Assembly: GCF_034676725.1 (NCBI RefSeq)
Contig: NZ_JAUCBR010000004.1
Location: 3,314,001 to 3,378,000 of the forward strand
Source: Denitromonas sp.
GTDB lineage: Bacteria; Pseudomonadota; Gammaproteobacteria; Burkholderiales; Rhodocyclaceae
Direction of reading: 5' to 3'
DNA: 64,000 bases
Part shown: positions 1 to 8,217 of the stretch, piece by piece
Layout of the letters: each line of letters starts with the position of its first letter
How positions within the stretch are numbered: the stretch's first letter is position 1
Program-made: the position numbers and the translations under genes
The notes under the pieces: generated by a model
What the model was told of the DNA's origin: nothing
The model's database searches: none
What the model saw: the letters and a program-made list of their open reading frames with translations, nothing else

Positions 1-478
1 CCAGCGCCGGGGCCAGCTTGCGGGTGATCATCGACACCGGGTAGTTCCACGGCGTGATGGCGGCCACCACGCCGACCGGCTGGTGGGCGACAATGAAGCG
101 CTGATCGGCGCGTGCGGAGGGGATGGTCTCGCCGTAGATGCGTTTGGCCTCTTCGGCGAACCACTGCAGGAAATCGGCCGCATATTACACTTCGTTGCGC
201 GCGGCCTTGAGCGGCTTGCCCTGTTCGGCGGTCATCAACTCGGCCAGCGCCTCCTTGCGCGCCATCATCAATTGCCAGGCCTTGAGCAGGATGGCCGAGC
301 GCGCGTAGGCGGTGGTGGCGGCCCATGCGGGCAGGGCGGCCGCGGCCGCTTCGATGGCGGCGGTGGCGTCGCGCGCATCGCCGTCGGGCATGCTGCCGAT
401 GGGCTCGCCGGTAGCGGGGTTGAATACCTCGAAGCGCCGGCCGCTGGCGGCGTCGGTCCATTGTCCGTTGATGTACAT
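1..478 (-). pseudogene. gabD: NAD(P)-dependent succinate-semialdehyde dehydrogenase, 5' part, with in-frame stop
   Basis: The reverse strand from the ATG at 478 (GGAG about 10 bases upstream) encodes the N-terminus of an aldehyde dehydrogenase closest to GabD, which oxidises succinate semialdehyde to succinate. After 97 codons, ending RNEV, a TAA occupies 185-187. The same frame then continues with YAADFLQWFAEEAKR and VAAITPWNYPVSM, both expected in GabD; in E. coli GabD the stretch GEISYAASF lines up with NEV-stop-YAADF, so the stop replaces one residue without a frameshift. The rest of the gene lies beyond the window. Either this is a nonsense mutation that inactivates the gene, or it is a base-calling error in one codon. 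Confidence 0.85.
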
Positions 479-760
479 CGCAGTCGTTCTCCGTATTTTA
501 TCTGGCCGCGAGCCTACCTGAGTGTTGCCCGGCCGGTCGATACGATGATCCGCGGCGGCCCGGAAGGGTTGCAAAGTGTTAAATCGTTCGCGCGGCGCCG
601 CCGGGCGCGAGCCGGGTGACCGGTGAGGCGGGCCCCGCCCGGCGCCAGCCATCTACGCCATTGGGCAAGGCCGGGGTGCCCGGGTGCGCGCCGTGACGCG
701 CTGGCATGGCGGTGGTGATGTCTTTCGTCGGATCGGGGGCTTGTGTGACGGTGATGTGTG

Positions 761-794
761 CGTTCACATCTTTGTAATGTTGCTGACAAATAAT
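761..794 (+). promoter_or_regulatory. Probable Pho box and -10 element of the pst operon
   Basis: Heptamers resembling the PhoB half-site CTGTCAT recur every 11 bases: CGTTCAC (761-767), TTGTAAT (772-778) and CTGACAA (783-789). AATAAT at 789-794 matches five of six -10 positions and begins ten bases after the first pair, the spacing known for PhoB-activated promoters, where the Pho box replaces the -35 element. Transcription would start near 800, leaving a leader of about 115 bases before pstS. The heptamers are imperfect, so this is a prediction from spacing and gene context. Elsewhere in 480-919 I recognise only the pstS ribosome site. Confidence 0.5.
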
Positions 795-919
795 GGCGGC
801 GCTCGACGAGGAACGGGCGGACGCCAGAACCGAGGCGCCCCCTGAACTCTTCCAGATGATAGACCGCGACAGCCCGGCGTTGGCCGGGGTGCGGAATTGT
901 TCTAAACAGGAGATTCTCG

Positions 920-1960
920 ATGAAAAAGGCGGCTCTCGCCCTTGCAGTTCTCTCTGCGGCTGCTACCGCTCCGGTGCTGGCTCAGTCCTCGCGCGATTAC
1001 ATCAGCATCGTCGGCTCCTCGACGGTGTATCCGTTTGCCACGGTGGTTGCCGAGCAGTTCGGCAAGGCCACCAAGTTCAAGACCCCGAAGATCGAATCGA
1101 CCGGTTCGGGTGGTGGTATCAAGCTGTTCTGCGCCGGTGTCGGCGTGCAGCATCCGGACATCACCAATTCTTCGCGTGCCATCAAGAAGTCCGAGCTCGA
1201 GCAGTGCGCCGGTAATGGCGTGAAGGAAGTGGTCGAGGTCAAGATCGGCTATGACGGCCTGTCGATTGCCCAGAGCAAGGCTGGCAAGGACATGCAGCTG
1301 ACCCGCAAGGAGGTCTTCCTGGCGCTGGCCAAGCAGGTGCCGAACCCCAACGGCACGCAGACTCTGGTCGACAACCCCTACAAGACCTGGAAGGACGTCA
1401 ATGCCGCCCTGCCGGCGGTCAAGATCGAAGTGCTCGGCCCGCCGCCGACCTCCGGTACCCGCGATGCCTTCGTCGAGCTGGTGATGGATGAAGGCTGCGA
1501 TTCCTTCGACTTCATCAAGGCGATGAAAAAGGCCGACGCCAAGGCCCACAAGGCGGCCTGCCAGACCATTCGCGAAGACGGTGCCTATGTGGAAGCCGGC
1601 GAGAACGACAACCTGATCGTGCAGAAGCTCGAAGCCAATCCCTCGGCGGTCGGCATCTTCGGTTTCAGCTTCCTCGACCAGAACCGCGACAAGGTGCGTG
1701 GCCTGGCGATCGAGGGCGTGCAGCCGGAGTTCGAAACCATCTCGAGCGGTGCCTACCCGGTGTCGCGCCCGCTGTTCTTCTATGTGAAGAAGGCGCACGT
1801 CGAGGTGATTCCGGGGATGAAAGAGTACCTGGGCGAGTTCATCAGCAAGAAAGCCATGGGTGAAGAAGGCTATCTGGCCGAGCGTGGCCTGATTCCGCTG
1901 CCCAAGGACGAGTACATGGCTGTGTCGAAGCGCGTCACTGCCCTCGAAGTCATGAAGTAA
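920..1960 (+). CDS. pstS: Periplasmic phosphate-binding protein PstS
   Basis: This is the solute-binding protein of the high-affinity phosphate ABC transporter; it captures Pi in the periplasm and delivers it to PstCA. The 346-residue precursor has a signal peptide (residues 1-21, cleavage probably after VLA). Phosphate-site loops are visible: VGSSTVYPF near 31-39, STGSGGGIKLF near 60, and TSGTRDAF near 175. AGGAG lies seven bases before the ATG. It leads pstSCAB and is followed by a strong hairpin before pstC, an arrangement that favours more binding protein than permease. Expression is probably induced by phosphate limitation through the upstream Pho box. Confidence 0.93.
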   Translation: MKKAALALAVLSAAATAPVLAQSSRDYISIVGSSTVYPFATVVAEQFGKATKFKTPKIESTGSGGGIKLFCAGVGVQHPDITNSSRAIKKSELEQCAGNGVKEVVEVKIGYDGLSIAQSKAGKDMQLTRKEVFLALAKQVPNPNGTQTLVDNPYKTWKDVNAALPAVKIEVLGPPPTSGTRDAFVELVMDEGCDSFDFIKAMKKADAKAHKAACQTIREDGAYVEAGENDNLIVQKLEANPSAVGIFGFSFLDQNRDKVRGLAIEGVQPEFETISSGAYPVSRPLFFYVKKAHVEVIPGMKEYLGEFISKKAMGEEGYLAERGLIPLPKDEYMAVSKRVTALEVMK

Positions 1961-1968
1961 GGTAGCAT

Positions 1969-2001
1969 CCGCGGGCCGGCGACCCGGTCGCCGGCCCGCG
2001 G
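1969..2001 (+). promoter_or_regulatory. Intra-operon hairpin between pstS and pstC
   Basis: A perfect 15-bp inverted repeat with a CCG loop starts eight bases after the pstS stop. The stem is almost all G and C. It is followed by a pyrimidine-rich stretch (ACTTCTTCCCGTTT) but not a clean U-run. It probably attenuates transcription into pstC or protects the pstS 3' end from exonucleases. Confidence 0.75.
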
Positions 2002-2034
2002 ACTTCTTCCCGTTTGACTGGCTGACCTGATCCT

Positions 2035-3420
2035 GTGACTCAGACCCCCATTCTTCTTGTGCTGCTGCTGGCGCTGACGTCGGCTGCCTACTACTTCGGG
2101 TGCAAGCGCGCCTTGCGCGTCGCCGAGGGCAAGATCCGCCGGCTGCACTCCCTCCCGGGTTACTACGGCTTGTATGTAGCCCTGTGGGCGGCGCTGCCTG
2201 CCCTGCTGGTGCTCGGGGTGTGGCTGTTGATGCAAGGCTCGGTGATTACCCGGATGGTGGTGTCCGCGTTGCCCGAATCGATCCAGCAGCTCGGCCCGGA
2301 CCGCCTCAACCTGGTGGTCAACGACATCCGCAACCTGGTGTCCGGCAACATCGTGTCGGGCGAGCCCGATGCCGTGATGCTCGCCGCCTCGGAGCATTAT
2401 CGTTCGCTGCTGAGCCTGAGCCGCAACGCCCTGTTCGTTATTGTGCTGATTGTCGCCGGTGTGGGCGGCTGGATCGGCTACTCGAAGATCCGCGTCCATC
2501 ATCGCGCCCGCAACGGCGTCGAATCGATCATCAAAGGCGTGCTGATCGCCTGCTCGACGGTGGCGATCCTGACCACCATCGGCATCGTGCTGTCGGTGCT
2601 GTTCGAGTCGATGCGCTTCTTTCGCGCGGTGCCGATTACCGAATTTCTCTTTGGCCTCGAGTGGAGCCCGCAGATCGCGATTCGCGCCGACCAGGCCGGG
2701 TCGTCGGGCGCCTTTGGGGCAGTGCCGCTATTTGCCGGCACCTTGCTGATCACCCTGATCGCCATGACCGTCGCCGTGCCCGTCGGCCTGATGTCGGCGA
2801 TCTACCTGTCCGAATACGCCTCGGCCCCGGTGCGCGCGATTGCCAAGCCGCTGCTCGAAGTGCTGGCCGGCATCCCGACCGTGGTCTACGGCTTCTTCGC
2901 GGCGCTGACCGTGGCGCCGTTCATCCGTGATTCCGGCGGTATGCTGGGGCTCGATGTGGCCTCCGAGAGCGCGCTGGCGGCGGGCCTGGTGATGGGCATG
3001 ATGATCATCCCCTTCGTCTCCTCGCTGTCCGACGACGTCATCAACGCCGTGCCGCAGTCCCTGCGCGAAGGCGCCTACGGCATGGGGGCAACCACGTCGG
3101 AGACCATCCGCCGGGTGATCTTCCCCGCGGCGCTGCCCGGTATCGTCGGCGCCATCTTGCTGGCGGTGTCGCGCGCCATCGGTGAGACCATGATCGTGGT
3201 GATGGCCGCCGGCCTGGCCTCCAACCTCACGGCCAACCCGCTCGAAGCGGTCACCACGGTGACGGTGCAGATCGTGACCCTGCTGGTCGGCGATCAGGAA
3301 TTCGACAGCCCGAAGACGCTGGCGGCCTTCGCCCTCGGCCTGGTGCTGTTCCTGGTCACGCTGGCGCTGAACTTCGTGGCCCTCTATATCGTTCGCAAGT
3401 ATCGGGAACAGTATGACTAA
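2035..3420 (+). CDS. pstC: Phosphate ABC transporter permease PstC
   Basis: Inner-membrane permease that pairs with PstA to form the phosphate channel. At 461 residues it is much longer than E. coli PstC (319). The extra part is N-terminal, with three predicted membrane segments (about 4-22, 46-66 and 130-148) around a periplasmic stretch. The conserved BPD_transp_1 region fills the second half, with the EAA loop seen in EGAYGMGATTSETIRR before the last segments. The start is GTG at 2035; no ATG lies further upstream in frame before the hairpin. Its last 8 bases overlap pstA, suggesting translational coupling. Confidence 0.9.
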   Translation: MTQTPILLVLLLALTSAAYYFGCKRALRVAEGKIRRLHSLPGYYGLYVALWAALPALLVLGVWLLMQGSVITRMVVSALPESIQQLGPDRLNLVVNDIRNLVSGNIVSGEPDAVMLAASEHYRSLLSLSRNALFVIVLIVAGVGGWIGYSKIRVHHRARNGVESIIKGVLIACSTVAILTTIGIVLSVLFESMRFFRAVPITEFLFGLEWSPQIAIRADQAGSSGAFGAVPLFAGTLLITLIAMTVAVPVGLMSAIYLSEYASAPVRAIAKPLLEVLAGIPTVVYGFFAALTVAPFIRDSGGMLGLDVASESALAAGLVMGMMIIPFVSSLSDDVINAVPQSLREGAYGMGATTSETIRRVIFPAALPGIVGAILLAVSRAIGETMIVVMAAGLASNLTANPLEAVTTVTVQIVTLLVGDQEFDSPKTLAAFALGLVLFLVTLALNFVALYIVRKYREQYD

Positions 3421-4720
3421 TTCGACCCAGGCGCAGCCCGACAGCGCCTCCAGCTTCGCGCGCATCCAGGCCGGCATGGCCCGTCGGCGGGCCTCGGAGC
3501 AGCGCTTCAAGATGCTCGGCCGGATCGCCGTGGGGATCGGCCTGCTGTTTCTGTTCGTCCTGCTCACCAGCATCGTCAGCAAGGGCTACAGCGCGTTCTG
3601 GCAGACCCAGATGCGCATCGATGTGATGCTCTCCGCCGACGAGATCGACCCGGAAGGCACCCGCAAGGCCGAGACCCTGCGCATGGCCGACTATTCGTCG
3701 TTGATCAAGCAGAGCATGCGCGAGATGTTCCCCGACGTGTCGGGCCGCCGCGACCGCTTTGCCCTGTATGGCCTGGTCAGCAACGGGGCGGCCTTTGATC
3801 TGCGCGACCGCGTCATGGCCGACCCGTCACTGATCGGCACCAAGGTGTCGCTGTGGGTGCCGGCCGACGACGATGTCGATATGCTCATGAAGGGGCACAT
3901 CGACCGCGATGCGGCCGAAGGCGACCGGCGGATCAAGGACAACACGCTGGGCTGGATCGACCAGCTCAAGGCGGACGGCCGGCTGGCGTTGCGCTTCAAC
4001 GTCGATTTCTTCACCAAGGGCGACTCGCGCGACCCCGAACTGGCCGGTATTCGCGGTGCGCTGATGGGGACCATCTTTACCCTGATGGTGACGCTGGCGC
4101 TGTCCTTCCCGCTGGGTGTGGCGGCGGCGGTGTATCTGGAAGAGTTCGCACCGAAGAACAAATGGACCGACCTGATCGAGGTGAACATCAACAACCTCGC
4201 GGCCGTGCCGTCCATCGTGTTCGGTCTGCTCGGCCTGGCGGTGTTCATCAACTGGTTCGAACTGCCGCGCTCGGCGCCGCTGCTCGGCGGCCTGGTGCTG
4301 ACGCTGATGACGCTGCCGACGATCATCATCGCCAGCCGCGCGGCGCTCAAGTCGGTGCCACCGTCGATCCGCGATGCGGCGCTGGGCATTGGCGCCTCGC
4401 CGATGCAGGCAACGATGTTCCATGTGATTCCGCTGGCGCTGCCCGGCATGCTGACCGGCACCATCATCGGCATGGCGCAGGCGCTGGGCGAAACCGCTCC
4501 GCTGTTGATGATCGGCATGGTGGCCTTCATCGCCGACGTGCCGCAAGGCGTGTTCGATCCTTCGACTGCCTTGCCGGTGCAGATTTACCTGTGGGCCGAC
4601 AGCCCGGAGCGCGCCTATGTGGAGCGCACGTCGGCGGCGATCATGGTGTTGCTCGCCTTCCTGGCGCTGATGAACCTGGTCGCGGTGTTGCTGCGCAAAC
4701 GTTTCGAGCGACGCTGGTAA
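3413..4720 (+). CDS. pstA: Phosphate ABC transporter permease PstA
   Basis: Second permease subunit of the Pst complex. The 435-residue product has one N-terminal membrane segment (about 40-60), a periplasmic domain of roughly 140 residues that short PstA proteins lack, then a six-segment BPD_transp_1 domain starting near GALMGTIFTLMVTLAL. The EAA loop that contacts PstB is visible as RDAALGIGASPMQATMFHVI. The ATG lies inside the 3' end of pstC. The long periplasmic insert is shared in kind with the long PstC and probably docks PstS. Confidence 0.9.
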   Translation: MTNSTQAQPDSASSFARIQAGMARRRASEQRFKMLGRIAVGIGLLFLFVLLTSIVSKGYSAFWQTQMRIDVMLSADEIDPEGTRKAETLRMADYSSLIKQSMREMFPDVSGRRDRFALYGLVSNGAAFDLRDRVMADPSLIGTKVSLWVPADDDVDMLMKGHIDRDAAEGDRRIKDNTLGWIDQLKADGRLALRFNVDFFTKGDSRDPELAGIRGALMGTIFTLMVTLALSFPLGVAAAVYLEEFAPKNKWTDLIEVNINNLAAVPSIVFGLLGLAVFINWFELPRSAPLLGGLVLTLMTLPTIIIASRAALKSVPPSIRDAALGIGASPMQATMFHVIPLALPGMLTGTIIGMAQALGETAPLLMIGMVAFIADVPQGVFDPSTALPVQIYLWADSPERAYVERTSAAIMVLLAFLALMNLVAVLLRKRFERRW

Positions 4721-4758
4721 GCGTTGGCAGATAGAATATTCAGAATCGAGGTCAAACC

Positions 4759-5628
4759 ATGAGTCCCCAAGGGCAAGCAATGGCGTTCAAGCTGGATGGT
4801 GACGCGGCAGCAAGGCAACCGACGACGGTCGGCCGCGATGTGCGCGAGACGGTCGGCGAGGTGCGTGTCAACGATCCGCGGATCCGCTGCACGGACATCA
4901 ACGTGTACTACGGCGAAAAACACGCCATCAAGAACATCAGCCTGGATGTGGGCAAGGGCGAGGTGCTGGCCATGATCGGCCCGTCGGGCTGCGGCAAGAG
5001 CACCTTCCTGCGCTGCCTGAACCGCATGAACGACACCGTGCGCGAATGTCGCGTGACCGGCGAGATCCTGCTCGATGGCGAGGACATCAACGCCCGCCAC
5101 ATCGACGTGGTGCCCCTGCGTGCCCGCGTGGCAATGGTGTTCCAGAAACCCAACCCCTTCCCCAAGTCGATCTACGAAAACGTCGCCTTCGGGCCGCGTA
5201 TCCATGGCCTGTGCGAGAGCAAGTCGGACATGGACGTGATCGTCGAGAGCAGCCTGCGCAAGGCCAACCTGTGGGACGAGGTCAAGGATCGCCTCGACGA
5301 TGTCGGCACCGGCCTGTCGGGCGGCCAGCAACAGCGCCTGTGCATCGCCCGCGCGATTGCCATCGAGCCGGAAGTGATCCTGATGGACGAGCCGTGCTCG
5401 GCCCTCGATCCGATCTCCACCGCCAAGGTCGAGCAACTGATCGAGGAACTGCGCCAGCAGTACTCCATCGTGATCGTGACCCACTCCATGCAGCAGGCGG
5501 CGCGGGTCTCGCAGCGCACCGCGTACTTCCACATGGGCGACCTGATCGAGGTGAGCGAGACCGATCGCCTCTTCATCAAGCCGCGTCACCAGCTGACCGA
5601 AGACTACATCACCGGCCGTTTTGGTTGA
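4759..5628 (+). CDS. pstB: Phosphate ABC transporter ATPase PstB
   Basis: Cytoplasmic ATPase that powers phosphate import. All ABC motifs are intact: Walker A GPSGCGKST, the Pst-typical PNPFPKSIYENVAFG after the Q-loop, signature LSGGQQQRL, Walker B VILMDEPCSALDP and the switch His in IVIVTHSMQQ. The 289-residue protein has about 30 extra N-terminal residues relative to E. coli PstB (257). GAGG precedes the ATG. It ends the operon: an intrinsic terminator follows within 30 bases and no phoU comes after it, although phoU commonly follows pstB in proteobacteria. Confidence 0.94.
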   Translation: MSPQGQAMAFKLDGDAAARQPTTVGRDVRETVGEVRVNDPRIRCTDINVYYGEKHAIKNISLDVGKGEVLAMIGPSGCGKSTFLRCLNRMNDTVRECRVTGEILLDGEDINARHIDVVPLRARVAMVFQKPNPFPKSIYENVAFGPRIHGLCESKSDMDVIVESSLRKANLWDEVKDRLDDVGTGLSGGQQQRLCIARAIAIEPEVILMDEPCSALDPISTAKVEQLIEELRQQYSIVIVTHSMQQAARVSQRTAYFHMGDLIEVSETDRLFIKPRHQLTEDYITGRFG

Positions 5629-5657
5629 GGCCTGCCCAGCCGCAGCAAGAAGATGGA

Positions 5658-5681
5658 GCCCGCAGCATGCGGGCTTTTTTT
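5658..5681 (+). terminator. Intrinsic terminator of pstSCAB
   Basis: Seven-base-pair stem GCCCGCA/TGCGGGC with a GCA loop at 5658-5674, followed directly by seven T residues. Confidence 0.9.
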
Positions 5682-5966
5682 CGTGGGCTCAGCGTATCCG
5701 GCGCATCGCGCTCGCGGCTGTTCTTGATCGAGCGGCGACCCGGTGCATGATCACGCGCTTGGTGTCGATGTGGTCCGCAGCAGCGAGAAGGGGGGGCGGC
5801 GCATGGCCGGGGCGAATGGTGTGGCGTTTGACGCCGGGCCGGCCGCGCTCGGTGTCGCCCGCGACGACAAGCGCACTGCCGTGGGTGATGCATGCCCTTG
5901 GCGCGGGCGTGGCGCTCCGGGGGGCTGAGGCGCGGCACATTGCCGGCGCCCCATGTCAGAGCGGGC
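5682..5966. other. Intergenic stretch between pstB and ppk, no gene recognised
   Basis: These 285 bases separate the pst terminator from the 3' end of ppk. Short open frames exist on both strands, but none has a convincing ribosome site or recognisable protein. It occupies the place where phoU is often found; I see no PhoU-like residues in any frame. Confidence 0.4.
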
Positions 5967-8105
5967 TCAGGACGCCGGGCGTGTCTCGACCAGCATGTCG
6001 AGCAGGGCCTGCTGGGCAGGATGCCGGGGGCCGCGCGGGCTCTTGCGGCGGTAGGCGCCGTCGGGCTGCATTTCCCAGGCGTTGCAGTTGTCGTTGAGAT
6101 AGACGCGGAAACCTTCCTTGATGACGCGGCGCTTGAGACGCGGGTCGAGAATCGGGAAGGCGGTCTCGATACGGCGGAAGAAGTTGCGGTCCATCCAGTC
6201 GGCGCTGGACAGGTAGAGCTTGTCCTCGCCGTCGGCGTGGAAGCAGAAGATGCGGTGGTGCTCGAGGAAGCGGCCGATGATCGAGCGCACCCGGATGTTC
6301 TCCGACAGGCCCGGCACGCCCGGACGCAGCGCGCAGGGGCCGCGGATGATGAGGTCCACCTCGACGCCGGCCTGCGAGGCTTCATACAGCGCCATGATGG
6401 TCTGCGGTTCGAGCAAGGCGTTCATCTTGGCGGTGATGCGCGCCTTGCGCCCGGCGCGGGCGATCTCGGTCTCGGCCTGGATATGGGCGATCACGTTGGC
6501 ATGCAGGGCAAACGGCGCCTGCCACAGGTGGGCCAGTGTGGAGGCCTTACCCAGACCGGTGATCTGCTTGAACAGGGCGGCCACGTCCTCGCCCATCTCG
6601 GGGTTGGCGGTGAGCAGGCCGAAGTCGGTGTAGAAACGGGTGGTGCGCGGGTGGTAGTTGCCGGTGCCCAGGTGCACATAGCGGCGTAGCCCGTCGGCTT
6701 CGCGGCGGATCAGCATCAGCAGCTTGGCGTGGGTCTTGTAGCCGAATACGCCATACACCACATGCGCACCGACCTCCTCGAGTCGGGCGGCCCAGCCAAT
6801 GTTGGCCTCTTCGTCGAAGCGCGCCATCAGTTCGACCACCACGGTGACTTCCTTGCCTTTCTGGGCTGCGCGCATGAGGTGTTCCATCAGCACCGAGTCG
6901 GTGCCGGTGCGGTACACCGTCATCTTGACCGCCAGCACGTCCGGGTCGTCCGCCGCCGCCTTGATCAGCTCGATCACCGGGGTGAAGCTCTCGAAGGGGT
7001 GGTGGAGCAGGATGTCCTGCTTGCGGATGGCGGCAAAGATGTCGGACGAGGCGCCGCCCAGGCCGGCCGGCATGGCGGGCTTGAAGGGGCGGAAGGTCAG
7101 GTCGGGGCGGTCGACGCTGTCGGGCAACTGCATGAGGCGCACCAGGTTGACGATGCCCGGCGTGCGGTAGAGGTCTTTTTCGGACAGGCCGAACTGGGTC
7201 AGCAGGAAAGCTTCCATGCCCTGCGAGCAGTTGTCCGCCACCTCCAGGCGCACCGAGTCGCCGAAGTGGCGCTGCTGCAGTTCGCCCTTGAGGGCGCTGC
7301 GCAGGTTGGTGATCTCTTCCTCGTCCACGAACAGGTCGGAGTTGCGGGTGAGGCGGAACTGGTAGCACCCGAGCACCGCCATGCCGGGGAAGAGCTTGTC
7401 GACATGGGCGTGCAGGATCGACGACAGGAACATGAAGCCGTAGTCGGTGCCGGCGACTTCCCTGGGCATCTGGATGATGCGGGGCAGGGCGCGCGGGGCC
7501 TGCACGATGGCGGTATTGGTGTCGCGGCCGAAGGCGTCCAGCCCGTCGAGCTCGACGGCAAAGTTCAGGCTCTTGTTGAGCACCCGCGGGAAGGGGTGGG
7601 CCGGATCGAGGCCGATCGGCGTGAGCACGGGCGCCACTTCGCGCTCGAAATAGTCGGCCACCCAGGCCTGCTGTGCCTCGGTCAGCGCCTCGCGCTTGAG
7701 CAGCACGATGCCTTCCTTTTCCAGCGAGGGCAGGATCTCTTCGTTGAGCAGGCGATATTGTTCGTCGATGATGTCGTGCACCACCGCGCTGACCCGGTCG
7801 AGCAACTCGTGGGGCGTCAGGCCGTCTTCGGCGTCGGGTGTGCGCAGCCCCTGGCGGATCTTCTCCTTGATGCCGCCGACCCGGATCTCGAAGAATTCAT
7901 CGAGGTTGCTGGAGACGATGCACAGGAACCGCAGCCGCTCCAGGAGCGGGACGCTCGGGTCCGCCGCCTGCGCCAGCACGCGCTGCTGGAATTGCAGCAA
8001 GGACAGTTCGCGGTTGATGAAGGTCACGTGCGGGAGGTCGTCGGGGTTCATGGCGTCGGTGTCGCGGTCGGAATCTGCAGAAGAACGAGAGTCTTTGACA
8101 TTCAT
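5967..8105 (-). CDS. ppk: Polyphosphate kinase 1
   Basis: Transfers the terminal phosphate of ATP to polyphosphate, reversibly. The N-terminal domain begins VTFINRELSLLQFQQRVL and contains SSNLDEFFEIRVGG. The phosphohistidine region is visible as YGVFGYKTHAKLLML, and the second phospholipase-D-like domain as RIFCFHADGE followed by YLSSADWMDRNFFRR. Two starts are possible: ATG at 8105 (712 residues, weak GGGATG upstream) or ATG at 8051 (MNPDDLPHV), which fits the E. coli PPK N-terminus better. A Pho-box-like sequence directly abuts the first start, which would favour the second. It is divergent from ppx across a short shared promoter region. Confidence 0.93.
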   Translation of the reverse strand: MNVKDSRSSADSDRDTDAMNPDDLPHVTFINRELSLLQFQQRVLAQAADPSVPLLERLRFLCIVSSNLDEFFEIRVGGIKEKIRQGLRTPDAEDGLTPHELLDRVSAVVHDIIDEQYRLLNEEILPSLEKEGIVLLKREALTEAQQAWVADYFEREVAPVLTPIGLDPAHPFPRVLNKSLNFAVELDGLDAFGRDTNTAIVQAPRALPRIIQMPREVAGTDYGFMFLSSILHAHVDKLFPGMAVLGCYQFRLTRNSDLFVDEEEITNLRSALKGELQQRHFGDSVRLEVADNCSQGMEAFLLTQFGLSEKDLYRTPGIVNLVRLMQLPDSVDRPDLTFRPFKPAMPAGLGGASSDIFAAIRKQDILLHHPFESFTPVIELIKAAADDPDVLAVKMTVYRTGTDSVLMEHLMRAAQKGKEVTVVVELMARFDEEANIGWAARLEEVGAHVVYGVFGYKTHAKLLMLIRREADGLRRYVHLGTGNYHPRTTRFYTDFGLLTANPEMGEDVAALFKQITGLGKASTLAHLWQAPFALHANVIAHIQAETEIARAGRKARITAKMNALLEPQTIMALYEASQAGVEVDLIIRGPCALRPGVPGLSENIRVRSIIGRFLEHHRIFCFHADGEDKLYLSSADWMDRNFFRRIETAFPILDPRLKRRVIKEGFRVYLNDNCNAWEMQPDGAYRRKSPRGPRHPAQQALLDMLVETRPAS

Positions 8106-8123
8106 ATTACATCCCGATGACAA
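8106..8123 (-). promoter_or_regulatory. Candidate Pho box upstream of ppk
   Basis: On the minus strand, TTGTCAT and ATGTAAT are separated by four bases. They match the PhoB half-site CTGTCAT at 6 of 7 and 5 of 7 positions. The site touches the first possible ppk start codon, so it makes sense as a promoter element only if translation begins at 8051. Confidence 0.45.
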
Positions 8124-8217
8124 GAGCGGGCGCAAGGCAGGCCGCGGCAGGGCCGCGGGTCGGTGCTAGAATCCGGGGCGTCTGCCCCTGCACTGCCGGG
8201 CGTTGCCTGGTAACACC

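Noticed and set aside
5682..5966. phoU remnant between pstB and ppk
   Set aside because: No PhoU-like residues were seen in any of the six frames.
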